From Pontederia crassipes (taxonomy: Eukaryota; Streptophyta; Magnoliopsida; Commelinales; Pontederiaceae), in assembly GCA_030549335.1 (NCBI GenBank), contig CM060196.1, forward strand, positions 72,376,139 through 72,440,138: a stretch of DNA of 64,000 bases. Direction: 5' to 3'. How positions within the stretch are numbered: position 1 is the stretch's first letter; every line of letters starts with the position of its first letter. Below the pieces are notes generated by a model. It saw nothing but the letters and a program-made list of their open reading frames with translations, did no database searches and was not told the origin of the DNA. Of this stretch, positions 35,235-45,881 are shown one piece after another. The position numbers and the translations under genes are program-made.

Positions 35235-37137
35235 GATCTCTACCGGGGAACATATATTATCCCATAGGATACCATATCATTCCATAAAAATGGGGTACCT
35301 TTCCTGCATAAGACATCATCCCGGCAGAGGGAATGCAATGCATGACAGATAAGATGCATAATGCATGCATTAACCATATCATATCACTTAGAACAAATAT
35401 CATATGATTGCATTAAAAGTAATCCACTCACTTTTTGATCATATAGAACATATGGTCAAATAAAATGACATTCCAAGGACATAACATGAGCTATAACAAT
35501 GATGGGTTACTTCTAGTGCACCTTAGTACACTAGAAATTCGTGTGGTGCTGGAAACATCATGCATAATAATTAATAAACATATGATATTAATACAATCAT
35601 AATTTTTCATCGTAACAATCTTTACGAAGCCTAATCCTCTTAAAATTTTCCATTTAAGGTATATTGTATAAGGGCTCTACAAAATTCGTCAAAACAACTA
35701 TATTCTTCACCTATCCAGTTTGCTGACAGATTGAGTGATGTCGGGTGTAAAAGTTATAACTTTTAGAACACTTATGATAATTAAGTAATATAATTTTACA
35801 TGAAACTAGACTCCACAAGGATTAATCCATAAAAATCTCATAATTTTATTTCTCATATATAGTTATCAGAAAATCCATAGATTTTCCTCTGTTCTCTTCT
35901 ACCTTTCTGTTCTGACAAATTGAGTGATGTTTACTTTAAAACTCATAACTTTCGTTATATATGGTCTATAAAGGTGATTCAACTTGGATTACAAAGATAA
36001 ATTTAACACCGTTAATCCATATAAACTTCACATATTAAGAATAAGCATTTAAATTACCATAGTATTTACAATTCGGACTATTCATCTCAGAAAATAGAAA
36101 GGGAGACTCAGAGTAATTTACTCATAACTTTTCATATAAAAATCCAATTAACCTAATTCCACATCCTATAGAAAGAAGACAAAATTAGGGTTCATCATAC
36201 GAAATTTCATAATTTTTTAAGCAATCTAAGATGCTGAGAACATGTTGGCAACTTTCGGATAGGGTTTGGTGTCCAGCAAAGAGGAAACTTCATGTAGGTG
36301 AACTAGTGTTTGATCCACACCACAAGAACATGGACATAGAAGCACAAAGATATCTTGGAGGCTCAGGAGAACAGAATTTCATCAAATTTCATAGGGATAA
36401 TTCATAGAAAAGGAGTAGACAACTTACTTGGATGAAACCCTAAGAAGAAACCTTTAATTTGTTGTTGAAATCTCTTCTTTTCCTTTTTGTTTTGCTTGCT
36501 TTCCTTGCTGCCTTATGGGATGATTTTTTCGTGTATGTAGGGTAGATGGCTATATCAAATAAAGATAAGGATTGATTTCTTATATATTAGGAAAACCGAC
36601 CTTATGTCGATTGTAAGTGGAATTCCCAAAGTGCCATTGGAAGTTCCCTTATTTACATCAATATCATTTAAGTAAATGGCTTGACATTTTCTTTATTTAT
36701 TTTATTTATTCATTTACTTAAGACATTACATAAAATAAGAAACTACCCCCCATTTGGATTCAAAGAAAATATTTAGGAAAATAAATTTTCAAAGAATCGA
36801 AATCTAGATTTTTGTTGGAAGAGCAAAATTGATCATTTTTTTTATTTTTCGATTTTGTACTATCATTTGACCTAATTAAGACTTTACCTAAAAAATATTA
36901 AAAATCATATTTAACATACTTTTATGTATAAGAACAATTACTGGAACTTTAATTTTCTAAATTCTAATATTTTTTAAAAGTCATTTTTCCTTGTCCTTAG
37001 TCATTTGTCATCAATTTCAGGTGTTGGATTCTATGGAGTTAATGAACATATGTTCACACACTTATAATAATTCATATCAATCAATAATATATGATTAAAT
37101 TATATAAACTTAGGTGGATCAAGTCGTGGATATTACA
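35235..37137 (+). mobile_element. Truncated LTR (TTACA-ended)
   Basis: It ends AAGTCGTGGATATTACA at 37137, very like the GGATCATGGATATTACA end of the 15630-18546 LTR. It carries similar phrases (GACAGATTGAGTGATG, CATAACTTTCGT, AAATTTCATAATT). The left end is missing because the sequence switches to the palindrome at 35234. No coding domain is present. It probably sits inside the CACTA element that resumes at 37138. Confidence 0.6.
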
Positions 37138-37739
37138 GTAGCTAATAGCGTCGCCGTAGCACCAAAGCAGACAGAGATGCAACCAACGTCAACAATCGAT
37201 GTTACCTAGACGTTAAGATGACGTGAAAAGAGTCATCGCGAGCAGTCGGGTTGCATCCTAACGTGACGTGAAGGTGGTGCAAAAACCCACAATGCTATTC
37301 TGACGTTCATGGGATGCTAAGTTTATACCTTCGTTGACGCTAGTTTGGCGCTACTGTGACGCCACCTTCATGTGTGTGGGGTCGCTAAGGTGACGCTCCA
37401 TAAGTCAACGCTAATGAGATGCTTAGGTGATGCAAAGTGTGATAAATTTAATTTAGCATCCACCATTCTTGCGACGCTATTGTGACGCTACAGAGGTGCC
37501 TAATGTCAGATATTTTTGCTCCATTACAGTTATATTTTCTTCCTTTCCCACACCATACAATTATATAATGCATGTAAATGCATTCATCATTCATCACAGG
37601 CACTATATCAAAGATACGAATATGAAAAGTAATAAACTAAACTAACAAAAGTATGACTACTATACATATATCTCTTTACAAGTGTATAAGTAATCAAAGT
37701 ATAGTTAATACCATGCAAAAGTTTCTATCCTAAGTTTGA

Positions 37740-39250
37740 GAATTGTTGTTGTCATTCCAGACGTTAGATCTGGACGTGCTCGATCCTTGGCCTCATGGGG
37801 ATTGATTCTGCGGCGGGATCAATTCTTGAATCGTCTGCAATAAAGGAGCCAACTGCTATGACACCTGCTGCAATAGCTGCATCACATCAACTGCAGTGGT
37901 GAGCTCGGAGCAGATGGGCCGCCTGCATATCCTCCGCTCCTCCTAAGTACTTGAGAGGCTGTCCTAGGCCACGCATGTATCCTCATCATGTCGTGTTTGG
38001 CCATCTCCCAAAGAGCAGGGTCCTCTAGTAAATAGAAAAATTATACAATCATATAAATATTATAGATTATATAAATTATGTAACTTCAAAAAAGCACAAA
38101 TTAAAAATGAATCACGTTCGAGAAACGTTACCTGGTGGCTGAGTACTCGAATAATCTCCGTACTTTTCAGCCATCTTCACATAGTAATCCTAAAAGATTT
38201 AAACATTGCGCATTTAAAAATCGTTTGCACTAACATCACCAATCAAGTGAACATGTGATGAGACTTACCAGAAGCCTACGAGCTGTGGGTGTGACCAAGT
38301 CATTGGTCTTTCGGCTCTTATGTGTGGCCTCATATACCATGTGAAAGTCCACAGAACCACCTTGTTTCTCTTCCTGCAATAAAGTTTTAAATTTTATAAA
38401 ATAAGTATAAGATAAAATTTTTATTATTCGATTTAGTATGTAAATTATCATGCATCGCCGATGCTCGTCAAATCGCATCGACCCGCCTGTGTGGATGTGA
38501 GCCTCGGGTTTCGAAAAACGGTCAACTCTTGTCTTTTCTAAATTTCTTTGCCATTGTTCATCCGTCCTGTATAAACATCAAATACTTAGACTTTGAAACA
38601 TTATAAATTTAATAAAAATAATTTAAGACCACTTCCTACGTAACGACTCCCAAACCCATCGCCTAATATGCCTTGGACATCTTTGTATGCCCTACTCCAA
38701 AGTGAGGCCGACGGACGTGATGACCTTGCAAAACTTATATAAACGATTTTTGAGGCGTTTCGCAGCCACGTCCTCAAAAGCTCTCCGGGTCATCCCCTAA
38801 GATCCAGATGAAATTGATTTGCCTCCTAAATAATGCTATAAAACTTAGTAATTTAAAAATAATATAAAACAAATTATGTAACCAAAAAATATGATTTTAC
38901 CGTAAAGGCCCAAAAGATATCATCCCGCACAGAAATTGGGACATCTTTCCACGATCATGCCCCTTCCGACAAGTGGGAAAGAACAAGACCACTGACATCT
39001 CGCAGGCTACTAGTGGGTAAAAAAGTGGTACTATAATTTACAAAGAAAAAATAATTTTCAATGATAAGCAAAACTATAATAAAATTTCTACAACTTATTT
39101 AACTTACGGCTGAGCAATATTATTCACGGCGACCACCCTATTATCTTGTAATCCCTCTTCATTTGTCAAAGAGGAATCACCACCCGCTAGAGCTGAGGTA
39201 GGTTGAGAAGATCCGACATCATCGATGGGCCCTAGTACAAAATAAATCAT
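37740..39250 (-). pseudogene. Ptta/En/Spm-family plant transposase, multi-exon and partly decayed
   Basis: On the minus strand, exon-like blocks read in order: GGDSSLTNEEGLQDNRVVAV (39180-39120); LVLSHLSEGAxSWKDVP and VRDDIFWAF (38990-38900); FEDVAAKRLKNRLYKFCK and WVWESLR (38780-38640); QRNLEKTRVDRFSKPEAHIH then TGGSMRFDEHRRCM (38560-38450); GGSVDFHMVYEATHKSRKTN (38370-38300); DYYVKMAEKYGDYSS (38190-38145); and a glutamine/leucine-rich C-terminus (38030-37740). The HTGGSMRFDEH block and the following one match the plant Ptta/En/Spm transposase pattern. Intron-like AT-rich gaps separate them. At least three internal stops suggest inactivity; exact exons are uncertain. Confidence 0.75.
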
Positions 39251-39939
39251 TAGTGTCGTGCCAAATTATGTATATATAGTAAAATTCTCATCTCGAGTGA
39301 TGTCTATCGCTGCATGATCCGTGAAACATGTGATTTTGGAGTTCTGAAGTCCAAAATAACATGTTTCGAGTACAAGATCTTCGTATTCATAATTGTATTG
39401 ATTATCATATTCTCATGATATTTGCCAAGAATGTAGATCTACATTCTTAGTCAATTTTATGAGAACATGACCACAAAAAAATCATTACAGCATTAGGATT
39501 AATTATTAGCGAATTAATTACCCTTTTCCAAATTTCCTTAATTCCTAGCATAAGGATTGTCTTTTAAATTTTATTTCTGTAGTGAACAATTAATTATCGT
39601 CTTTACATTTCTTAGGCATTACAGCATCTATAATGCAATCAAAACAGTATTAAAAATTAATATCATGATCGAACTATAGATCTACATAACATTCACAACA
39701 CATTGAAGTTTAAAATACTAATCAAATTACTATCCAAATTTATTAATTCTGGCTACAAGTTAAATATATCTGGAAATCATTAAAATCGAAACTCATTGTA
39801 TCAATCGGAGGAGGATGGCGGTGGCGTAGCTCAGTAAGACAGAATATGGCGGCTACTCAAAAGGCACTGTAAATATAAGAAACTAATCTCTCCAATTCAG
39901 TAAATTAAGCATATGAAAATTTGGTGGGGACTTACGATT

Positions 39940-40440
39940 GGTCCGCGGAAGCAGGGCGGTGGTGGCGGAGCAAGCTGGGGGCGCGCGGTGGCAGTTGAGC
40001 ATTTTAGGCGGCTGTAGAGCAAGTCGGGCCACGGAGCAAGTGCAAGGGAACGGTCGGTTGGGCGGAGGAGGCCGACGCAGGGCAGAGGAGGCCGATGCAG
40101 GACGAAGGAAGCCGAAGAAGGGCAGAGGAGGCCGGCATAGGGCGAAGTAGGGCAAAGGAGGGTGGAGGAGGCCGACGCAGGGAGAAGTAGGGCAGAGGAG
40201 GGTGGAGGAGGCCGGCGCAGGGCAGAGGAGGCCGATGCAAGACGAAGGAAGCTGGAGAAGGGAGGAGGAGGCCGGCGCAGGGCGAAGTGGGGCGGAGGAG
40301 GGCCGGAGAAGGGCGAAGGAGGCCGGAGAAGGGCGGAAGAGGCTGGCGCATGGCGAAGGAGGGTGGTTGGGCGAAGGAGGCTGGCACAAGGCGAAGGAGG
40401 GCAGTTGGGCGGACGACGGCAAGGTTCGATGAGGGCGTGG
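39940..40440. repeat. GC-rich minisatellite (GGAGGCCGGCGCAGGGCGAA-like)
   Basis: About 0.5 kb of imperfect tandem units built from GGAGGAGGCCG, GCAGGGCGAAG and TAGGGCAGAGGAGGGTG. Strand asymmetry leaves long open frames on both strands (a proline/serine-rich product on the minus strand, a glycine/arginine-rich one on the plus). I treat these as consequences of the repeat. On the minus strand it could encode a low-complexity N-terminus of the transposase, starting near 40618; that is unproven. Confidence 0.85.
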
Positions 40441-40699
40441 TCAAAGTCGAGCTTCGAGCTGCGGGCATCAGGCGTCGGAGCAAAGGGCGTCGGGTGTCAG
40501 TCGGAGCAGAGGGCATCGTCGATTGTGGTGAAAATATGCGAGTAAGTAAATAACAGGGAAAAGTAAAAAGCGCAGAAGAAGGGTTAGGGATTTGACTTAA
40601 GTATTTAGCACCTCCCAAAAATACTATGCTACTTCGACGCTAAGGAGGTGTTGCTTGCCTTGAGACGCTATTTCAAGGTTGTAGTGATGCCATCTCGAA

Positions 40700-41165
40700 T
40701 TTTTTCCTAATTTAATTCGTTTCCTATTTTAAGAGGAGTTAGGGATTCCCCTTTAGATAATATTATAAGTTTATATTATATTATAAGTTTATGCATTATA
40801 AGTTTATATATTATAAGTTTATACATTATAACTTTATATTATATTAAAATTATATTGAAATAGCTTTATATGACAAAATTATGCATATGTATATCTAATA
40901 TATGTGTATGTATATGTCTATATGTGCTAGATTAAGTCACAACAATATGTATATGTATTAAAAGTATATGCGTGTATGTATATGTATATATATGTGCGAG
41001 ATTAAGTGATAATAATATGTATATGTATACGTATTATAAGTATATATGTGTGTGTATGTTTATATGTGCGAGATTAAGTGATAATAATATGTATATGTGT
41101 ACATATTGTATATAAGTATACGTATATATGTGTATTTATATGTCTATATCTGCCCGATTAAGTGA
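40700..41165. repeat. TATATG-type simple-sequence region in the CACTA element
   Basis: Repeated TTATAAGTTTATA units at 40760-40850, then GTATATGTATAT and the phrase GTGCGAGATTAAGTGATAATAA near 40925, 40995, 41065 and 41150, giving a tandem period of roughly 70-80 bp. Confidence 0.75.
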
Positions 41166-42102
41166 GGGTAATAAAATGTTGGCTAATGCGACACTATAGA
41201 GACGCTAATGAGTCGTTAACATATATTAGCGACACCCTAGCGTGACGGAGCACCACAAACGCTAAAATGGGATATTTTGTAACAAATCATGTCACTTAAT
41301 TCAACCATCATAATTCCATGATTAAGAATATAAAAATTATATATGTATAATTAAGATATGATATATGTTGTATGCATAAGTAACATATATAATATAGGTA
41401 ACAAATATATATTTAGGAACACACATATGATGTAGGCATATATTAGTAATTATGTAGAAATACATATATGTTGAAGGTATACATGTAATATTTAATTTAT
41501 TTATTCATTAAAGTATAGTATAGATAATATATATTGACATATATGGGGTTGCATTAAAATACATAACGTATAGTTATATAAATATAGATAGCATATAATT
41601 AATCTATTTCTTAATTAACATATATGTTCCTCAAATAGATCGGAGAATGAGTAGTACTAAAATAGTGTCAATTAAGCATTGTATGTGTTACATGTATAGG
41701 CAACTATTTGAATATATTTTGGCATCTATATAGCGTCGCAACGAATGAGGCGCCAAGTAGCGTCGCCCTGCTCGGCGCCAAAAGTGCACAACGATATGAT
41801 GCCTATATCATCTCCGTAGTAGCATCGATAAAGCGTCTCAAAGCCTGAGACGCTAGATTCACGTCGACAGAATGTCCGCTACAACAGCGTTAAGATCTGT
41901 CGTGCATTTCCGGTTCATCGCACGCAATAATAACTACTAATTAGCGCCTCCATGATGCCTCCTATAGCGTCCATATCACGAAATGCTATGAAAATGCTAA
42001 TGTGACGCTATTGGGAGGCAGTAGCATCTACTTTGTGTGACTTAGCGTCACTAATGATGGCGACGCTATATTGCGTCGTTAATCGACAATTTTCTTGTAG
42101 TG

Positions 42103-43360
42103 GGACCAGGTTGCCCCAGGATGGCAAGACCAAGTGGAGGAGTCCAAAGCCCTTCTAGACAAGTCCACGAGAAAGATGAAGAAGTTCGCAGACCAGCGGC
42201 GATGACACTTGGAGTTTCAAGTAGGGGACAAGGTCCTTGTGAAGCTATGGACGCGTCAATTCGAAGCTCTCAAGCACCTGCACGAAGAACTGATGAAGAG
42301 GTACGAAGGCCCCTTCACCATCACCAAGAGGGTAGGCAACGTGGCCTACCGTGTGGAGATTCCCCCGAGACTATGACAATTTCATCCAGTTTTTACACCT
42401 GAGTATGCTCAAGAGGTACTACGAAGGCGCGAAGGAGCCTTCGGGTGCAGGAAGAAGCCATGTGGATGAGTCTAACCAGATGGCGGCTACACAAGAAGAC
42501 TCGACGTTGCCGAGTGCGGCAACACCTTCGGTGCGGGAGGATTGTCATCCCTCGCCCTAGGCGTGTTCCCGGTCGCATGGTGGCATAGGCACTCCATGCA
42601 CGTGCCCGACCATGGCATGTCCCGACATGCCCTGAGAGCGTTGGAGGCTCTCGAGACATTGACAAAGACTTTGGGACAAGCACAATTGCGAGGCGAGATG
42701 ATGAAGCATCGTAGGACGAGAGTCCCTGCCCAAAGTGGCATAATGCTCGATTTGGCATTATGAGCACTTTGGCAGGGCGTGGCGCGGCATGGCGGAGCGG
42801 AACACAGCGGCATGACGGTAGAAGTCCAAGTCAATTTGGCCGATCCCAAAAGATAAACAAAGGTGGCAAGCTTCGAGAAAGAAGACTAGTCTCCATAACA
42901 ACCGGCGGTTATTCCATAATAAGAAAGGTTGGTGATTGGAAAGAGATAAGTTGGAAACTCATCTCTATAACCGGGCATTAGGGGAGGAATTATCCTTAGC
43001 TTAAATCTTGCTGTGAAGATAAGGCCCAAAGGGCATTTTACATATTAGGAGATCAAGGTGGTTCCCTTAATTGTTGGAAAGATAAATATGGGCGATTTTA
43101 GAGGAGCCGACTCTAAACTTTTGTAAATAGTCATGTGGTGGTGACTTGTATACACATCTTTGAATCAATAAGATTTCCAAAATTTTTCCCGTATCCGAGT
43201 GATTCTCTAGAAGCATTGCTGCGTCAAGTTTTCGTTGTGTGCAAGGTGGATGACCGGTGTGAAGGGCGGAAGAACATGAGGCTGCTTGATGCTCGTGAAG
43301 GAGATGATCAAGGCCGGCACTCACTGGTTTCATGAACGTAGAATCTTAGGACGTGACACA
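42103..43360 (+). pseudogene. Chromovirus-type gypsy integrase C-terminus plus 3' LTR remnant
   Basis: Translation from 42105 gives VAPGWQDQVEESKALLDKST, then HLEFQVGDKVLVKLW and RYEGPFTITKRVGNVAYRVE near 42300, then FHPVFTPEYAQEVL. This is the GPF/Y module at the integrase C-terminus of chromovirus-like gypsy elements. One extra base near 42200 and stops break it. The noncoding DNA from about 42530 on (TTGTAAATAGTCATGTGG, TCTTTGAATCAATAAGATT near 43120-43175) has the character of an LTR with a transcript end. The 5' part is cut by the CACTA end. Exact LTR limits are unknown. Confidence 0.75.
42724..42777. repeat. Strong stem-loop in the chromovirus remnant
   Basis: CCCTGCCCAAAGTGGCATAA...GCATTATGAGCACTTTGGCAGGG forms an imperfect stem of about 22 bp (left 42724-42746, right 42755-42777) around an 8-base loop. 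Confidence 0.8.
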
Positions 43361-45120
43361 TGGCTCTCTCCATTTTTTATTTCCTTTTTTATTTTGTATT
43401 ATAATACTATTTTTATATTTGTATTATTTGTTATGGTGCCATGTCACATAGAGAGACACATCGAGAAAATAGAAGCATAAAGTGTGGCTGCCACGTAGAC
43501 CCGACAATTGGAAAAAGGTTGTAGTTGGTAAAATGAGTAGCTAACGAAATAAGTTCATAGTTGAAGGACCGTCTATTTACAAAAAAAGATGAATAATAGA
43601 GTTAAAAATTGACGTTGAAAGATATTTAATGAAATTTAACCGTCATTTGTGATATCACAAAAATAGAGATCGAGAAGAAGCGGGTGATGGTCCAAGTGAA
43701 AGCAGGGTTACAAATTCGGCGCTCGCATATTATGTCACGTCCGTTATAGTGTCTTGCATGTCTAGTAAGTTTTGGTCCTGAGCTCCCAAGATCACCAATA
43801 TGCATCCATACATATGCTATGAATTGTGAACCAACAATTTAATTCAAAGGGCGTCCACCAGGTTTATGTGAGGAGTCATCTCCAATGAGGTGCTTGGGTC
43901 ATGATGGTTCTTATTTTATAAAAGATTTTAATATTTGCTGAACATATGGTTTCTAATCATGATAGGGATGTCATTCTCTTGGTTGATTAAATTGCTAAAA
44001 GACACAAATAAACGATCAAGTTGACCCAAGAAAAATACGCATTAGAGACGGATTCAAACCAATTTATAATAATTATTGATAGAAAAATAATACTTTGACA
44101 AAAACAGTAAAAATAAATGTAATGCTAGAGAAAGTGTACAAAACACAAGTCAACTCTAAACGCTTGTCTAAGGATATGATCTTGGAAAAGTATACAGTTG
44201 ATTCAAAAACCATAAGTCAACGTATATAAAATTGTAAGAAGCGAAAAAGTCTTTTATAGTAATTTTTACTTATCTGATTTCAAGTTATAAGAAGTTTAAA
44301 CTCTTGGAATATATACTATTGCTGACACCACATGCAATGCAAAAATAATACAGAAATTAATTATATATAATAATCATTGGTGACAATAATTTAAGAATAA
44401 TCAAAACTATTTATTTAAAAATAAAATTGACAATAGATCAGTCTGTACAAATCTTATTACCTAATGAAATTTTAAATATATATATATATATATATATTTC
44501 CTATATTTACAAACAAAGATTCCTACTTGTAGTCGAGTTTTATTTATTTTTTAGATTTAGTATTTTATTGTTAAACTTATAAACAAACTTTTGTTATAAG
44601 ATTTTTTATTTATTGAGAAAATTCCGAACATAAATGGATTGAATTATGTTATATACTTTTTAATTTTATATTTTAAACTTTAAAATATGAGAGAACAATA
44701 ATAGATGTGAGAAAATCCAAAAACCAATTATAAATAATATTATATTAATTTAGATTTTGGATTTTTTTCAAAATTTTCTAGTTTTTTAATTTTAATTTCT
44801 TCAATTTTTTATTATTACACTTACTAGAGATCATGTTCTATATATATGAAGAACCCCTCTGATATCAAATATAACATTCTATCACATATGGTATTATACT
44901 TTTTAAATTTTGATTAATCCAATTTATCAAACACCATACGTCTAACAAAAGTCATGATATTTAGATATAAGGAAATGCGGAATGTTGGATCTATGTAGTG
45001 TCTGTCTAATTTGTAACTATGAACAATCTTAAAAGAATTCGATGTTAAAAAGATTATCATCTTTATATTTGTCATTTTTATTAGTAATTAGACTTAAGTT
45101 AATGGTTTCCGGTCCTTTTT
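43361..45120. other. AT-rich intergenic DNA upstream of the DUF247 gene
   Basis: No coding similarity is seen. A TA microsatellite lies at about 44469-44497. The stretch is markedly richer in A+T than the gene that follows. Confidence 0.65.
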
Positions 45121-45139
45121 AAGTGTTAGTTTACTGGTC

Positions 45140-45194
45140 ACGTAGTGGCGTAGACGTACGTCACGTACCCTAATTCTTGTTTCATACGTCACGT
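45140..45194 (+). promoter_or_regulatory. Cluster of six ACGT cores upstream of the DUF247 gene
   Basis: ACGT occurs at 45140, 45154, 45158, 45163, 45186 and 45191, including TACGTCACGT twice. ACGT cores are the binding centre of plant bZIP factors. The cluster lies about 0.7 kb upstream of the start codon. Function is inferred only from motif density. Confidence 0.45.
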
Positions 45195-45762
45195 CACTTC
45201 ACTAGTGTTAAGTTTTGGTATTAGAAATGACCTGGTCAGCAGAAAAAAATGGAAACTGATAAAAATAATGTCCTCAAAATTTACGATTGCGTTGCTGACT
45301 TTGGGATTGCTACAGGTCCTCGAGGACCAGTAGGGTGGACTTAGTGGATACATGCACATACTGTAATTTTTTTCTTTTATCGATTAAAATATTTAACAAT
45401 ATTAATAGAAGAAGACTAAATGAAAAGAATGTTTCTTAATGTAAAGTAAGAATTATCGTATTTTTAATTAAAATAAACTTTGAGATATCATGCTTTTCAC
45501 ATATATATGTTTCCCTATAATTAACTTAGTTATCAAAACATGCATGTTACTTATGATTATTATCACAGTACACTTATGTAATTATTATTTTCCAATAAGA
45601 TATTTGTAAAGTGCCTATCAACATCGTACCTATTTTTTTATCATATAGATCATGAAGCCGTATACATGTCATAATATTTTGGAAGCAAGGAGTTATTATA
45701 ATCAATATGTGTGTACTAGGAAGTTCAATTATTTTTTAATTCAAAGTTCGGATGTTTATTCT

Positions 45763-45772
45763 CTATATATAG
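45763..45772 (+). promoter_or_regulatory. TATA box of the DUF247 gene
   Basis: CTATATATAG lies 110 bp before the ATG at 45882. The same box in the same context (TATATATAGTGATGCTT) precedes the duplicated copy at about 47597-47606, where it lies about 38 bp before its ATG because of a deletion in the leader. Confidence 0.7.
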
Positions 45773-45881
45773 TGATGCTTTGATGGAAAGAAGCCAACTA
45801 AAACGTTTGAGAGAAAAAAAAAAGTATATAAAGAGGGTGCTGAGAGATTTTTTCTCCCGTGTTGAAAATTTGTGAAGGAAC

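Larger units (their letters stand above)
37138..42102 (-). mobile_element. CACTA (En/Spm-type) transposon fragment
   Basis: The right end TTTTCTTGTAGTG at 42090-42102 is the exact inverse of a CACTACAAGAAAA terminus. GACGCTA/TAGCGTC motifs recur in both orientations at 37140-37500, 41165-41270 and 41715-42080, as expected for subterminal repeats. A minus-strand Ptta/En/Spm-like transposase lies inside. The left CACTA end is not found; an LTR remnant and the palindrome occupy that side. The 40.7-41.7 kb part is AT-rich with TATATG-type simple sequence. Confidence 0.82.

Noticed and set aside
39883..40618. Proline/serine-rich minus-strand frames and glycine/arginine-rich plus-strand frames as new genes
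   Set aside because: They all follow from one GC-rich minisatellite that lacks stops in several phases. No start context, domain or non-repeat coding signal is seen outside it.
42487..42849. Overlapping 120-codon frames on both strands near 42.4-42.85 kb
   Set aside because: They lie in the LTR/3' part of the chromovirus remnant. They overlap one another and show no domain.
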